A stretch of DNA of 64,000 nt. Source: Lactobacillus sp. PV034 (lineage in GTDB: Bacteria; Bacillota; Bacilli; Lactobacillales; Lactobacillaceae). A model generated the notes under the pieces. It did not search any database, was not told the DNA's origin, and saw nothing but the letters and a program-made list of their open reading frames with translations. The position numbers and the translations under genes are program-made. This document shows, in pieces, positions 7,863 through 16,475 of this stretch (the first letter of the stretch is position 1; the number at the start of each line of letters is the position of its first letter). The stretch covers positions 1,307,001 through 1,371,000 of the forward strand of contig NZ_CP041982.1 of assembly GCF_014522305.1 (NCBI RefSeq). The letters run 5' to 3'.

Positions 7863-9338
7863 TTATTGGTTAATGAATTGTGCCTTAAGGTATTTAGTTT
7901 GTACCCAACCTGTTTGGTCGCTTACAACATCAGTTACCTTAGTCCATTGGTGGTCATCTGTAATAGCAAGGACATTTAAGAAAGTTCCAGTCTTAAAGTA
8001 TTTACCAGTTACATGACCATTAGGAGCAGACCAGCTAGCAATGCCATAACCAGGCTTGTAATTTACTGTGGCAAATGAGAAGGCCATTTGGGTAATATCA
8101 TCATTTGCTGGTTTAGTAGCAGCGGTTACTTTAGCATATTGGCCATCAATCCATTGGTTACCACCTAAGTTGTACCAAGTGTGTCCATTAACATTGGTGG
8201 TACCAAAGAACTTCCAAGCAGAACCAGTCTTTAAGTACTTACCACTAATAATATTGTTTGCTGGTTGTGACCAAACAGCAATACCATAACCAGGGCGGTA
8301 GTTAATACGAAGAGTACCAGTTACATTGCTTGTAGTTGTAGAAGAAGTGGTAGTAGTCTTAGCTGGTTTGGTATTAGTAGTAGAACTAGTGGAGTAGTTA
8401 GTATCACTAGCTAAAATCCATTGATTACCACCCAAGTTAATCCATAAAGCATTGTTATCAGCAGTCTTGAAAGCTTTCCATTGTGAGTTATCAGCTAAAA
8501 TACGACTAGTTTTAGCTGCACTATCAGGTTTAGTGTAAACAACTGCACCCTTTTGACTAGTAATTTTTACAGTAGTATTAATTACTTTAGTTGAAGTTTC
8601 AGTGTCTGACTTCTTAGTATCTTTTTTAGTGGTAGTAGTTGCTGGAGTTGAAGTAGAACTTGTTTTACCAACAAGGTCACTAGCTAAAACATATTGCTTT
8701 CCACCTAGGTTGTACCAAACTTGGTTGTTAGCTTCAATACGGCTAAATGCTTGCCAACGAGAACCCTTAGTTAAAGTACGAGCAGTCTTAGCAGCTGTAT
8801 TAGTATCTGAATAAATTGGGGCACCATTGTCACCAACAGTGACTACTTCACTAACTGAAGTAACTTTAGCAGCTTCTGATTTTGTAGTAGCCTTTTCAGA
8901 AGTAGTTTTTTTGGTATCAGTTTTACTAGTAGTAGAACTAGTAGTTTCTTTTTGGCTAGTCTTAGTTTCAGAAGTTGTAGTAGCTGAAGTAGTAACAGGA
9001 CTAGCGTATTGACCGTCAATCCAACCAGAGTTGTCAGCTAAGAGGTACCAAGTTTTACCATTAACTACTTGGCTACCGCTTACTTTAACAGTAGTTTGAC
9101 CAGATACAAATTTACCAGTAGTAGAACCTGTTGGACTTGACCAAACAGCAATACCGAAGTTGGCATTGTAGTTAATTTTCACAGTTTCAGCTTTGGCTTG
9201 GAATACGTTTGTTTGTTGTTGAGTAGTAGTTGCACTGGTAGTAGTGGTATCAGCTGCATGAGCAGTACTTGTTGATACTGCAGTTAGTGCTAATGCACAA
9301 ATACCGGCACTTAAGGCTAATGATTTTTGAATTTTCAT
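7863..9338 (-). CDS. Secreted surface protein with five SLAP-type repeats
   Basis: The 491-residue protein starts with a Sec signal peptide ending near AHA (about residue 28). Five related modules follow at roughly residues 50-115, 164-225, 254-320, 340-408 and 418-488. They carry the hallmarks YxPGYGIAVWS, a GKYLKTGSAWKFF-like turn and WYNLGGNQWIDGQY or LASD endings of the lactobacillar S-layer/SLAP domain, which binds cell-wall polymers. Thr/Ser-rich low-complexity linkers (mostly TTTS/TTSS) separate them. No LPxTG, enzyme domain or membrane anchor is visible, so it is probably retained by SLAP-wall contacts. The minus-strand ribosome site is GGAGAAGG. Confidence 0.85.
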   Translation of the reverse strand: MKIQKSLALSAGICALALTAVSTSTAHAADTTTTSATTTQQQTNVFQAKAETVKINYNANFGIAVWSSPTGSTTGKFVSGQTTVKVSGSQVVNGKTWYLLADNSGWIDGQYASPVTTSATTTSETKTSQKETTSSTTSKTDTKKTTSEKATTKSEAAKVTSVSEVVTVGDNGAPIYSDTNTAAKTARTLTKGSRWQAFSRIEANNQVWYNLGGKQYVLASDLVGKTSSTSTPATTTTKKDTKKSDTETSTKVINTTVKITSQKGAVVYTKPDSAAKTSRILADNSQWKAFKTADNNALWINLGGNQWILASDTNYSTSSTTNTKPAKTTTTSSTTTSNVTGTLRINYRPGYGIAVWSQPANNIISGKYLKTGSAWKFFGTTNVNGHTWYNLGGNQWIDGQYAKVTAATKPANDDITQMAFSFATVNYKPGYGIASWSAPNGHVTGKYFKTGTFLNVLAITDDHQWTKVTDVVSDQTGWVQTKYLKAQFINQ

Positions 9339-9488
9339 AATATTATACCTTCTCCAATAATTAATTAAGATTTTTTACATACATAGTGTACATGCTAATG
9401 ATAAAAAATGATATGTTTTTTTGTTAAAAATAGGTGAAATTATTAAATCTTTAAACTTATCTTGGTCAGAGTAGCCAAACATGCGTGT

Positions 9489-10049
9489 CTAATTTACAGA
9501 AACGTCAGTTGCATAAACCCATTGATTACCACCTAAGTTATAAGCAGGCACACCATTGTTAATAGTAGCAAATATCTTCCATCTTGAACCATGGCGTAAT
9601 ACACGACCAGTAGCAACAGATTTTGTTCCACCAGCAAGACTAACATTCTTATAGATTCTAGCTCCACGTGTGGCAGTTACAGTTGCAACAGAATGGTTGC
9701 TGACAATTGGAACTTGACGACCAATAGCAGGATCTTGATTGAAGTTAACGTATTTACCCATAATCCATTGATTACCGCCAAGATTGTACCAGCTTTGACC
9801 GTCAGCAGTTTGAACCACTTTAAAGTAACGCCATGAGCTATGAGATGGTAAATATTTATGAATCGGGTGCATACCTGGTTTTGACCAGACAACGACTGGG
9901 GTATGGTAAGTAATAGTTGCAGTACCTTGTAATTGATAAGTTTGGGTAATGGTAGTGGCTGGACTAGTGGCTTGTGCAGTTGCAGTAGAAGTAACTGCGC
10001 CAATACTTGTAGCAACTAAACCAGCACTTAAAACAGTTGTAAATTTCAT
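9489..10049 (-). CDS. Secreted small SLAP-domain protein
   Basis: This 186-residue paralogue of the neighbouring protein has a signal peptide (MKFTTVLSAGLVATSIGA, cleavage near residue 25-28). Two SLAP-type modules follow at about residues 45-107 and 118-186, ending GNQWIMGKY and GNQWVYATD. Thr-rich linkers are absent. A strong GGAGG precedes the ATG. It lies directly upstream of the larger protein in the same orientation, 150 bases apart with no obvious strong terminator between. The pair is likely a local duplication of wall-binding modules. Confidence 0.82.
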   Translation of the reverse strand: MKFTTVLSAGLVATSIGAVTSTATAQATSPATTITQTYQLQGTATITYHTPVVVWSKPGMHPIHKYLPSHSSWRYFKVVQTADGQSWYNLGGNQWIMGKYVNFNQDPAIGRQVPIVSNHSVATVTATRGARIYKNVSLAGGTKSVATGRVLRHGSRWKIFATINNGVPAYNLGGNQWVYATDVSVN

Positions 10050-10146
10050 GATGTGTTATCCTCCGTGGTAATTAGTATTACTGGAAAGATTATGCCAGAT
10101 TATTAAACAAATATTATGGTTTATTGCAAAAGTGAAATAAGAAAAT

Positions 10147-10196
10147 AAAAAAAGAAGAAAATAAGGCTGAAAAAGCGCGAATTTTCTTCTTTTTTT
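10147..10196. terminator. Terminator with long A/T stem downstream of Rgg gene
   Basis: Perfect 16-base stem (10147-10162 with 10181-10196) formed by an A/G tract and its complement around an 18-base loop. It lies 80 bases past the Rgg gene stop and can act on the minus strand. A smaller TTATCTA/TAGATAA hairpin sits at 10238-10261. The rest of the 227-base gap carries the promoter of the small SLAP protein. Confidence 0.6.
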
Positions 10197-10276
10197 GTAA
10201 AAATAATATTTTTTATTGCAAAAATGCAAAAAATAATTATCTAACTAAATAAATAGATAATAATATGAACAAAGAT

Positions 10277-11116
10277 CTACTTCTCTGATTTAATTCTAGT
10301 ATAAGCTTCATTAAACATTTGAACCATAGAATTCATTCCTAACGTAGTTAATGCGGATAATAGTTTTGAAAGAGAAGTTGAATCTTTAGTTAATTTATAG
10401 TGGAGGAGTTGATTTAAAAATTGTCTACGAACTTTTATATACATGGAATAATTGGTAAGTTGAATATTATTGAGTTTATTAAATAATTTTATTGCATAAT
10501 CAGGAGCAAAATAAATAAGCATTTGAGCTGCATTTAATAAAGTATCCATAGTATCTATAAAATATTCAAAGCCGCCCTTTTTAATTTCTGAGAGATTATT
10601 AATAATTAATAGTGCAAAACCATAGATATTCTTAGGTGGTAGCAACATAAGTGAATTTCCAAAATTAATAATATAATAATGACTCCAATAGTTTACATTT
10701 GAAAATACCTCAATTAAATCATTGAGATAGTGATGAGGAAATATGTTCTTAGAAGTCAAATTTAAATAAAAGGAACAAGCAGTTGCCGCATTTAAAAGAT
10801 CAGTAGTTTGATGAGAAGCTTGATAAATTTTTATCCATTTTAAACTTAACTGTCGCAATTCAAGATCGCTATTGAAATTGAGAGCACTATTTATTTGGTT
10901 AACAAAGGGAGTGTGAGGAGTAATGATAGTAATAGATATAAATTCAAGCAAAGAAAAATGAATATTATTTAAAAGCTCAATCATTTGTTCGAATTTTATA
11001 TTAGTTTGACCGTTTTCCCAACGAGAGAGTGTAGATACGGTAGTTACATTTTCTGCAGCTGTGGCTAAAGAAATATTTTGCTCTTTATGAATTTCTTTAA
11101 ATTTTTCACCAAACAT
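10277..11116 (-). CDS. Rgg/GadR/MutR-family transcriptional regulator
   Basis: From the ATG at 11116 the product has 279 residues. An N-terminal HTH (about residues 5-60, containing STLSRWENGQT) is followed by an all-helical repeat domain, the Rgg peptide-binding C-terminal fold of the RRNPP group. A longer TTG start at 11152 is possible but would overlap the divergent peptide gene. The ATG has AAAGGA 13 bases upstream, provided by the same palindrome that serves the divergent gene. Rgg proteins usually respond to short peptides encoded next door, and a 51-residue exported-peptide candidate begins 23 bases away on the other strand. Its targets are not visible. Confidence 0.85.
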   Translation of the reverse strand: MFGEKFKEIHKEQNISLATAAENVTTVSTLSRWENGQTNIKFEQMIELLNNIHFSLLEFISITIITPHTPFVNQINSALNFNSDLELRQLSLKWIKIYQASHQTTDLLNAATACSFYLNLTSKNIFPHHYLNDLIEVFSNVNYWSHYYIINFGNSLMLLPPKNIYGFALLIINNLSEIKKGGFEYFIDTMDTLLNAAQMLIYFAPDYAIKLFNKLNNIQLTNYSMYIKVRRQFLNQLLHYKLTKDSTSLSKLLSALTTLGMNSMVQMFNEAYTRIKSEK

Positions 11117-11122
11117 ATATAA

Positions 11123-11136
11123 GAAAGGATCCTTTC
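11123..11136. promoter_or_regulatory. Perfect 14-bp palindrome serving two divergent start codons
   Basis: GAAAGGATCCTTTC is self-complementary. It gives AAAGGA on the plus strand ten bases before the peptide ATG (11140), and AAAGGA on the minus strand 13 bases before the Rgg ATG (11116). Each gene's promoter must therefore lie in the other's coding start. Confidence 0.65.
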
Positions 11137-11139
11137 CAT

Positions 11140-11295
11140 ATGAAAAAATCAAAATTAATTAGTATTTGTTTAATTAGTATATTAGGATTACAATTGTGGC
11201 GAGATATGATGGGAGTAGGAGCAAGTAAGCTCATTTACCTGCCACCTGAAGCCCGCACTATCCATATAAATCATAATGTTAATAATGATAAATAA
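11140..11295 (+). CDS. 51-residue signal-peptide-bearing small protein, candidate Rgg pheromone
   Basis: The ORF encodes 51 residues. It begins MKKSKLISICLISILG, a basic then hydrophobic export signal, and ends with a polar tail containing YLPPEARTIHINHN. It is divergent to the Rgg gene, shares the palindromic Shine-Dalgarno, and has its own terminator at 11330-11368. That is the layout of shp/rgg pairs of streptococci, although SHP precursors are shorter (about 20-30 residues). The mature signal, if any, could be the C-terminal segment after cleavage near the MGVGA sequence. Function is inferred from position only. Confidence 0.55.
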   Translation: MKKSKLISICLISILGLQLWRDMMGVGASKLIYLPPEARTIHINHNVNNDK

Positions 11296-11329
11296 CAATT
11301 AAATTATCATTATAATTTTTGAAGTTAAC

Positions 11330-11368
11330 CTCCGAAGTTGTACAAAAATTCAATTTTGGAGTTTTTTT
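11330..11368 (+). terminator. Rho-independent terminator of the 51-residue ORF
   Basis: Eleven-base stem CTCCGAAGTTG/CAATTTTGGAG (two G-U pairs) with a ten-base loop, then seven T residues. Confidence 0.8.
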
Positions 11369-11379
11369 ATTTTACTAAT

Positions 11380-11401
11380 GTACACTTTTAAAAAAGTATA
11401 C
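11380..11401. promoter_or_regulatory. Operator-like inverted repeat upstream of 11436 gene
   Basis: GTACACTTTT and AAAAGTATAC form ten-base arms (nine of ten paired) around two bases, 35 bases before the start codon. Position and symmetry suggest a repressor site; no T-tract follows, so it is not a terminator. Confidence 0.45.
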
Positions 11402-11435
11402 TAATTGAAGTAGATAATGAAAGGGTAAAATAAAT

Positions 11436-12053
11436 ATGACAGAGTTGATTAAATATCCATCTTTAGTTGGAATTGTTTGTCCCAAGTGTCAAAAGCAGGG
11501 CGCATCAGTTACTAAACTAAAAACTAAAACTTTTTCAGCAGATATGAAAATTTCTGGTAAAGTAAATGTAAATGAAGTTTATCGTCCAGAATGGGAGGAT
11601 GATGTACAACAAGTGTTAAGTGAAAAAGACATAACATTCACGCCTCCCGTTACTTTAAAACAGATATTGGACAATCCAATTCCTGTTAACGTGCTGCAGT
11701 GTGAACATTGTAAGAAAAAATGGATTCCTGATCTTGGTACGCAAGAGGCGGATCAAGATGAAGTGCTTGCAAAGCCAGCTTTCCTTCACATTAGACGCAA
11801 GAAAAAAATTGTTGGTTTAGCTGTAAATATAATGCCAATGTTAAATGGAGCACTTACTAATGCTTTCTTACCAAATGGTGGCGAAACAATAATTCCAACT
11901 TTGGTTAAACATAATAGTCTTAGCTACTTTTATAATAAAAGTGCAATGTTAGCAAGTGGCGTAAGTGCTATCTCAACTGAAGAAATTACAGCTGAAGCTG
12001 GCCAAGTTATTGACGTGGAAGTTGCTGCAAAACTTGTTTTTGAAAAAAGCTAG
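11436..12053 (+). CDS. Conserved hypothetical protein with two CxxC motifs
   Basis: I do not recognise this 205-residue protein. It has CPKC at about residues 15-18 and CEHC at about residues 87-90, which could together bind one zinc ion although they are about 70 residues apart. There is no signal peptide or membrane segment. The C-terminal part (about 120-205) is rich in beta-strand patterns. The start has a modest GAAAGGG upstream. It is monocistronic between terminators at 11330-11368 and 12113-12140, with an inverted repeat in its promoter region. Confidence 0.7.
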   Translation: MTELIKYPSLVGIVCPKCQKQGASVTKLKTKTFSADMKISGKVNVNEVYRPEWEDDVQQVLSEKDITFTPPVTLKQILDNPIPVNVLQCEHCKKKWIPDLGTQEADQDEVLAKPAFLHIRRKKKIVGLAVNIMPMLNGALTNAFLPNGGETIIPTLVKHNSLSYFYNKSAMLASGVSAISTEEITAEAGQVIDVEVAAKLVFEKS

Positions 12054-12112
12054 CTAGAAATTATCTTAATCTGATCTTTAAGACACCGGGATTAGGTTAG
12101 CAAAAATAAAAG

Positions 12113-12140
12113 ACCTAAAAGTATTCGTTGACTTTTAGGT
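12113..12140. terminator. Bidirectional terminator
   Basis: Perfect ten-base stem ACCTAAAAGT/ACTTTTAGGT with an eight-base loop, lying between convergent genes. Confidence 0.85.
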
Positions 12141-12149
12141 ATTTTATAT

Positions 12150-12818
12150 TTATGCACTTACCCGTTCTTCATGTCTTTGAAGAATCATATCTACAATCGC
12201 ATTTGCAATATTAACATTAGTTAATAATGGTCCGTGTGAATAAGAGCCAATTAGGTTCTTATAGCGTAATCCTTCTTCTTTGTCTTGAGGATTGTTACCA
12301 TAGCCCTCAATCATTTGACCGAAGGGATGTAATTTATTTGTATCATCGAAATAAGTTTGCCCTGAGTGATTTTCAAAGGCAGTTACTTCGCCCCATTCGG
12401 TCATATATTTGGTATCACCAATCATACGCTTATCAGATTTAAAGATAGTATGAAGAGGAAGAATACCTAATCCTTTAATAGTTACACCTGAGTTAGTTTT
12501 ATAATAATCACCCATTAATTGATAACCACCACAAATACAGAGCATTGGATTACCACTGTTAACATAGTTGTCAAGGGTATCTTTGTGACGAACTAGGTCT
12601 TTTGCCACGACAGTCTGTTCAAAGTCTTGGCCACCGCCAAAAAAGATAAAATCATAGTCATCTGCATTGAAGTCATGATCAAGTGAAATATTATCCACTT
12701 GTGTATCATAGTTCTTCTTTTTGAGTAAGTATTTTAATACCTTAACGTCGCCCGAGTCACCATAAGTGTTCATTAAGTCTTCATATAAATAGGCGATTTT
12801 AATTGTATTATTAGACAT
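12150..12818 (-). CDS. gatD: Lipid II isoglutaminyl synthase, glutamine amidotransferase subunit GatD
   Basis: This 222-residue class I amidotransferase resembles GatD of Staphylococcus aureus through most of its length. Landmarks are NTYGDSGDVKVLKYL, FFGGGQDFEQ, the nucleophile context LCICGGYQLMG (catalytic Cys), FENHSGQTY, and the C-terminal GYGNNPQDKEEGLRYKNL followed by SYSHGPLL (catalytic His). With MurT it amidates the D-glutamate alpha-carboxyl of lipid II, feeding ammonia from glutamine. No murT gene is adjacent in this window, which is unusual because murT-gatD normally form an operon. The staphylococcal protein has a C-terminal extension that is missing here. Confidence 0.88.
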   Translation of the reverse strand: MSNNTIKIAYLYEDLMNTYGDSGDVKVLKYLLKKKNYDTQVDNISLDHDFNADDYDFIFFGGGQDFEQTVVAKDLVRHKDTLDNYVNSGNPMLCICGGYQLMGDYYKTNSGVTIKGLGILPLHTIFKSDKRMIGDTKYMTEWGEVTAFENHSGQTYFDDTNKLHPFGQMIEGYGNNPQDKEEGLRYKNLIGSYSHGPLLTNVNIANAIVDMILQRHEERVSA

Positions 12819-12910
12819 TGCTTGATCAATCCTTAAATTTATTCTTAGTATGAAGTATAACTCAAAAAGATTGTTTAGCTCAAAATCTTTAGTATTATTT
12901 AACTTATTTA

Positions 12911-13738
12911 TTATTGCTTGTTTTCATAATCCTTCTGAGCTGCTCCATGGTTAATTGGTCCATATAAGGTACCAACTTTGATTGGATGAGAAAGAGCATA
13001 GTAGGTAAAGTCTTTAGCTATTTCAACTGCATTCTTGATATCATTACCCTTAGCAAGTTCAGCAGCAATTGTAGCAGACAATGTATCACCAGTACCATTA
13101 ACTCGATTAGTTTCAAAATAAGGCTTGCTCAACCATATTTCACTGCTATCTTCTAAAAGCAGATAATCCCGGACTTCACTTTCATCACCAGTATGTTTCC
13201 CCTTAATTAGGACATTTTTGGCGCCCATATTTTGTAGGATTTGAGCTGCCTTACGGATGTCATCATCATTATTTAACTCAATTTCTGCTAATTTTTGAGC
13301 TTCATAAAAATTAGGAGTAATGATGGTTGCAAGAGGAATTAATTCATCTAAAAAAGTTTGGTATGCTTCATCCTCTAATAAGGTTGCGCCATGTTTAGTA
13401 GTAATTACGGGATCAACTACAATATTTTGCATCTTAAATTTTTTAAGGTTTTCTGCAACTGCATGAATAACTTCTTTACTACCTAACATTCCAGTTTTAC
13501 TGGCTTTGATCACATAATCATCATTTAAAACTTGAAATTGACGATTAATAAAATCAACTGGCATTAATTGTTGGGCAAAGATGCCTTTAGAATTACCGGC
13601 AACAGCTGAAGTTAGTAAGCCTAAGCCATAAACACCAAGAGCATAAAAAGTATGAAGGTCAGCTGGCATCCCAGCACTACCATCACTATCGTTTCCTGCA
13701 ATTGTTAATGCTTCAGCATGTTCTTCTAATTCAGTCAT
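12911..13738 (-). CDS. ThiD-family (hydroxymethyl)pyrimidine/pyridoxal kinase
   Basis: The 275-residue ribokinase-fold kinase starts at the ATG at 13738, preceded by GAGGAG with eight bases spacing. An in-frame extension to 13786 lacks a ribosome site. The N-terminal AGNDSDGSAGMPADLHTF replaces the usual GSDSGGGAGIQADLK of ThiD, and the ATP/anion-hole motif is VNGTGDTLSATIAAEL. The family phosphorylates hydroxymethylpyrimidine or pyridoxal; lactobacilli without thiamine synthesis often use it as a pyridoxal kinase, so PdxK activity is plausible. It is divergent from glpK. Confidence 0.85.
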   Translation of the reverse strand: MTELEEHAEALTIAGNDSDGSAGMPADLHTFYALGVYGLGLLTSAVAGNSKGIFAQQLMPVDFINRQFQVLNDDYVIKASKTGMLGSKEVIHAVAENLKKFKMQNIVVDPVITTKHGATLLEDEAYQTFLDELIPLATIITPNFYEAQKLAEIELNNDDDIRKAAQILQNMGAKNVLIKGKHTGDESEVRDYLLLEDSSEIWLSKPYFETNRVNGTGDTLSATIAAELAKGNDIKNAVEIAKDFTYYALSHPIKVGTLYGPINHGAAQKDYENKQ

Positions 13739-13833
13739 ATAAACATCTCCTCGTAGTGACTTTATACTAAAACAATTATAAAGCATTAAACTTTACTAGG
13801 AAACTAAAATGCTATTTAGTGGTCTTAATTTAA

Positions 13834-13871
13834 ATTCTTTTACTCTTCAGGCATAATAAAAGTAAAAGAAT
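13834..13871. promoter_or_regulatory. Long perfect inverted repeat in the glpK promoter
   Basis: ATTCTTTTACT (13834-13844) and AGTAAAAGAAT (13861-13871) are exact 11-base complements around 16 bases that include CATAAT, a likely -10 box. It ends 17 bases before glpK and may be an operator or a 5' hairpin. Confidence 0.45.
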
Positions 13872-13888
13872 AAGAAAAGAGATAAAAA

Positions 13889-15382
13889 ATGCAGTCATAT
13901 GTCATGGCCTTAGACGAAGGAACCACCTCTACTAGAGCACTAATTTTTGACCATCAAGGGCAAAAAATTACTGAAGCACAACAAGAATTTAAGCAATATT
14001 TTCCTCATCCAGGCTGGGTAGAACATAATCCTGAAGAAATTTGGCAGGCAGTGCAGTCAACTATTGCGCAAGCTTTTATTAATTCTAATTTGCGCCCAGA
14101 TCAGATTGTTTCTCTTGGTATTTCTAATCAGCGTGAAACCACTATTATTTGGGATAAGAAAACTGGAAAGCCAATTTATAATGCAATTGTCTGGCAATCT
14201 CGCCAAACTAATGAATTAGCAAATAAGTTAATTGATGAAGGGTATAAAGATCTAATTAGAGAAAAAACTGGATTAATTATTGATCCGTATTTTTCTGCAA
14301 CAAAAATAAGATGGATTCTTGATCATGTGCCTGGAAGCCAGCAGCGTGCAGAAAATGGTGAACTGCTCTTTGGCACAATTGATAGTTGGTTGATTTGGAA
14401 ATTAACAGGTGGAAAAGTTCATGCAACTGACTATACTAATGCTTCACGCACAATGTTGTTTAATATTCATCAACTAAAGTGGGATGAAGATATTTTAAAG
14501 CTGCTTAATATCCCTAAAAAACTCCTGCCCCAAGTTAAATCAAATTCTGAGATTTATGGTTATACTTTGCCATATCACTTTTTCGGTGGCAAAATTCCAA
14601 TTGCTGGAGTTGCGGGTGATCAGCAAGCTGCCTTAATTGGACAAATGGGATTAGAACCTGGAACTGTAAAAAATACCTATGGTACTGGTTCTTTTATCGT
14701 GATGAATACTGGTGCTGAACCTACCAATTCAAACCACAATTTACTTACGACAATAGCTTATTATTTAGATGGCAAGGTAACTTATGCTTTAGAAGGATCA
14801 ATTTTTGTAGCTGGCAGTGCCATCCAGTGGTTGCGTGATTCACTGCAATTAATAGATACGGCTGAAGATTCAGAAAAAGCAGCCGAAAGCTCTAAATCTC
14901 ATAATGAAGTTTATGTTGTTCCTGCTTTTACGGGCTTAGGTGCGCCTTATTGGGATGCAGATGCACGCGGAGCAATTTTTGGCATAACACGGGGCACCAA
15001 TCGTGCTGACTTGATTAAGGCTACGTTACAGTCACTTGCATATCAAACTAGGGATGTAGTTGATACAATGCAGGAAGATTCAAAAATTAATATCAAAACC
15101 TTAAGAGTAGATGGTGGAGCAAGTAGGAATAATTATCTCTTACAATTTCAGTCAGATATTTTAAATACAAAAATTGAACGTGCAAAAACTTCCGAGACTA
15201 CAGGCTTAGGTGTAGCATTTTTAGCAGGTTTAGCAACTGGTTTTTGGAAAGATCAAGCCGAAATTGAAAAAATATTTCATGTAGGTAAAAGTTTTTCTCC
15301 ACAAATGTCTGCTACTGAACGTGAACATTTATATAAAGGTTGGAAATGTGCTGTAAAAGCAACCCAAATGTTTAAAAATTAA
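13889..15382 (+). CDS. glpK: Glycerol kinase
   Basis: The 497-residue FGGY-family kinase converts glycerol and ATP to sn-glycerol 3-phosphate. It shows the ATP/phosphate motif [13 protein letters not shown] at the N-terminus, [17 protein letters not shown], the sugar-kinase signature regions [10 protein letters not shown] and [18 protein letters not shown], and the C-terminal [10 protein letters not shown]. Length matches the family. The conserved histidine phosphorylated by PTS HPr in Firmicute enzymes probably lies in [14 protein letters not shown]. It is followed after 18 bases by a phosphatase gene, likely co-transcribed. No glpF or glpD is present nearby. Confidence 0.97.
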   Translation: MQSYVMALDEGTTSTRALIFDHQGQKITEAQQEFKQYFPHPGWVEHNPEEIWQAVQSTIAQAFINSNLRPDQIVSLGISNQRETTIIWDKKTGKPIYNAIVWQSRQTNELANKLIDEGYKDLIREKTGLIIDPYFSATKIRWILDHVPGSQQRAENGELLFGTIDSWLIWKLTGGKVHATDYTNASRTMLFNIHQLKWDEDILKLLNIPKKLLPQVKSNSEIYGYTLPYHFFGGKIPIAGVAGDQQAALIGQMGLEPGTVKNTYGTGSFIVMNTGAEPTNSNHNLLTTIAYYLDGKVTYALEGSIFVAGSAIQWLRDSLQLIDTAEDSEKAAESSKSHNEVYVVPAFTGLGAPYWDADARGAIFGITRGTNRADLIKATLQSLAYQTRDVVDTMQEDSKINIKTLRVDGGASRNNYLLQFQSDILNTKIERAKTSETTGLGVAFLAGLATGFWKDQAEIEKIFHVGKSFSPQMSATEREHLYKGWKCAVKATQMFKN

Positions 15383-15400
15383 GCTAAAAGGAAAAGAAAA

Positions 15401-16180
15401 ATGACTGATAATAAGCGATTAATTACTTTTGACGGAACAGTTAATTTTAGGGATATTGGTGGTTATCAAGGAGCTAGCGGTAAGAAAACAAAATGGCATA
15501 AAATTTATCGGGCCGACTCTTTGAGCTCATTAAGTGATAATGATCAAGTTAGATTGACTGAGATGGGTGTAGTAATTGATTGTGATTTGCGATCAACTCA
15601 TGAACAGACGATAGCTCCTGATAAATTGTGGGAAGGTGCTAAATATTTAGATTGTCATGTCTATGCTGAAAATTCGCAGGGTGATTTAATCGAAGATGAT
15701 CATCAACTAGATGAATTTTTACATCAAATACCTAAAGTAGAAGGATATCTAGGGCAAATTTATCAAAATGTCCTTTTAAGTAAAGAAGGGCAAGCGGCAT
15801 TCAGACAAGTTTTTGTACAATTACTTAATTTGGCTCCAGATAAAGCTTTAGTCTATCATTGTAGCGCTGGTAAAGATCGGACTGGAATGGTAACTGCTTT
15901 AATTTTAACGGGATTGGGAGTAGACGACAAAACGATTGCACAAGATTATTTGTTGACTAATGAGCTTTTTCCTTATGGTTTAAGAAAACAAATTCCTAGT
16001 GATTCTGATATGATTAAATTAGTTAATCGCATGAATGTGACTGCCGGTGAAGGCCGGGCTATTAAAGGGATTACGCAGACTTTACGTGATGGCTTTGGAG
16101 GCTTTGATATTTACTTTACCAAGATTTTAGGTTTTACTCAGGAAGACTTAAAAAAATTAAGATCATTATATCTAGAATAA
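15401..16180 (+). CDS. Tyrosine-protein phosphatase (Y_phosphatase3 family)
   Basis: This 259-residue cytoplasmic phosphatase has the P-loop VYHCSAGKDRTGM (CX5R active site) at about residues 160-172 and the N-terminal NFRDIGGYQ typical of LipA/IphP-like bacterial enzymes. These dephosphorylate phosphotyrosine and phosphoinositide-like substrates. It lies 18 bases after glpK with a GGAAAAG ribosome site, suggesting one operon. A paralogue is at 33138-33935. Confidence 0.9.
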   Translation: MTDNKRLITFDGTVNFRDIGGYQGASGKKTKWHKIYRADSLSSLSDNDQVRLTEMGVVIDCDLRSTHEQTIAPDKLWEGAKYLDCHVYAENSQGDLIEDDHQLDEFLHQIPKVEGYLGQIYQNVLLSKEGQAAFRQVFVQLLNLAPDKALVYHCSAGKDRTGMVTALILTGLGVDDKTIAQDYLLTNELFPYGLRKQIPSDSDMIKLVNRMNVTAGEGRAIKGITQTLRDGFGGFDIYFTKILGFTQEDLKKLRSLYLE

Positions 16181-16210
16181 AAAGCTAGTACTAAGTGAAC
16201 TGAGACCTAA

Positions 16211-16468
16211 AAAGAAGTATTAATTCACATAGGTATTGATACAGTAAACCTTAAAGGTAAGCATTTCACCAGTGATGTAAAACAAGGCGAACATGTTGAA
16301 AAGGGTCAAAAACTTGGAACCGCTGATATTTCAGCAATTGTTTCAGATGGTTATGATCCAACTGTAATGGTCGTTGTTACTAACACTCCTAATTACGCTA
16401 ATGTACAAAGAATTGATGGCGAAAACAAGCAACATGGTGATGATTTGATCGCAACTACAGCTCGTTAA
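16211..16468 (+). pseudogene. Remnant of PTS EIIA (glucose/beta-glucoside type) domain
   Basis: In the frame starting after TAA at 16208-16210 there is an 85-codon stretch reading LIHIGIDTVNLKGKHF and continuing to TAA at 16466-16468. It is the C-terminal half of a PTS EIIA-Glc-family domain with the phosphorylatable histidine. No start codon or ribosome site exists and the upstream half, including the second active-site histidine and any EIIBC part, is gone. A terminator follows. It is a relic of a disaccharide PTS permease; with the degenerate GH13-like gene downstream it suggests a lost trehalose- or sucrose-type locus. Confidence 0.85.
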
Positions 16469-16475
16469 AATCAAG

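Noticed and set aside
9677..10015. 112-residue frame within the small SLAP gene
   Set aside because: Leu/Gln-rich product of a shifted frame of a repetitive gene; no ribosome site.
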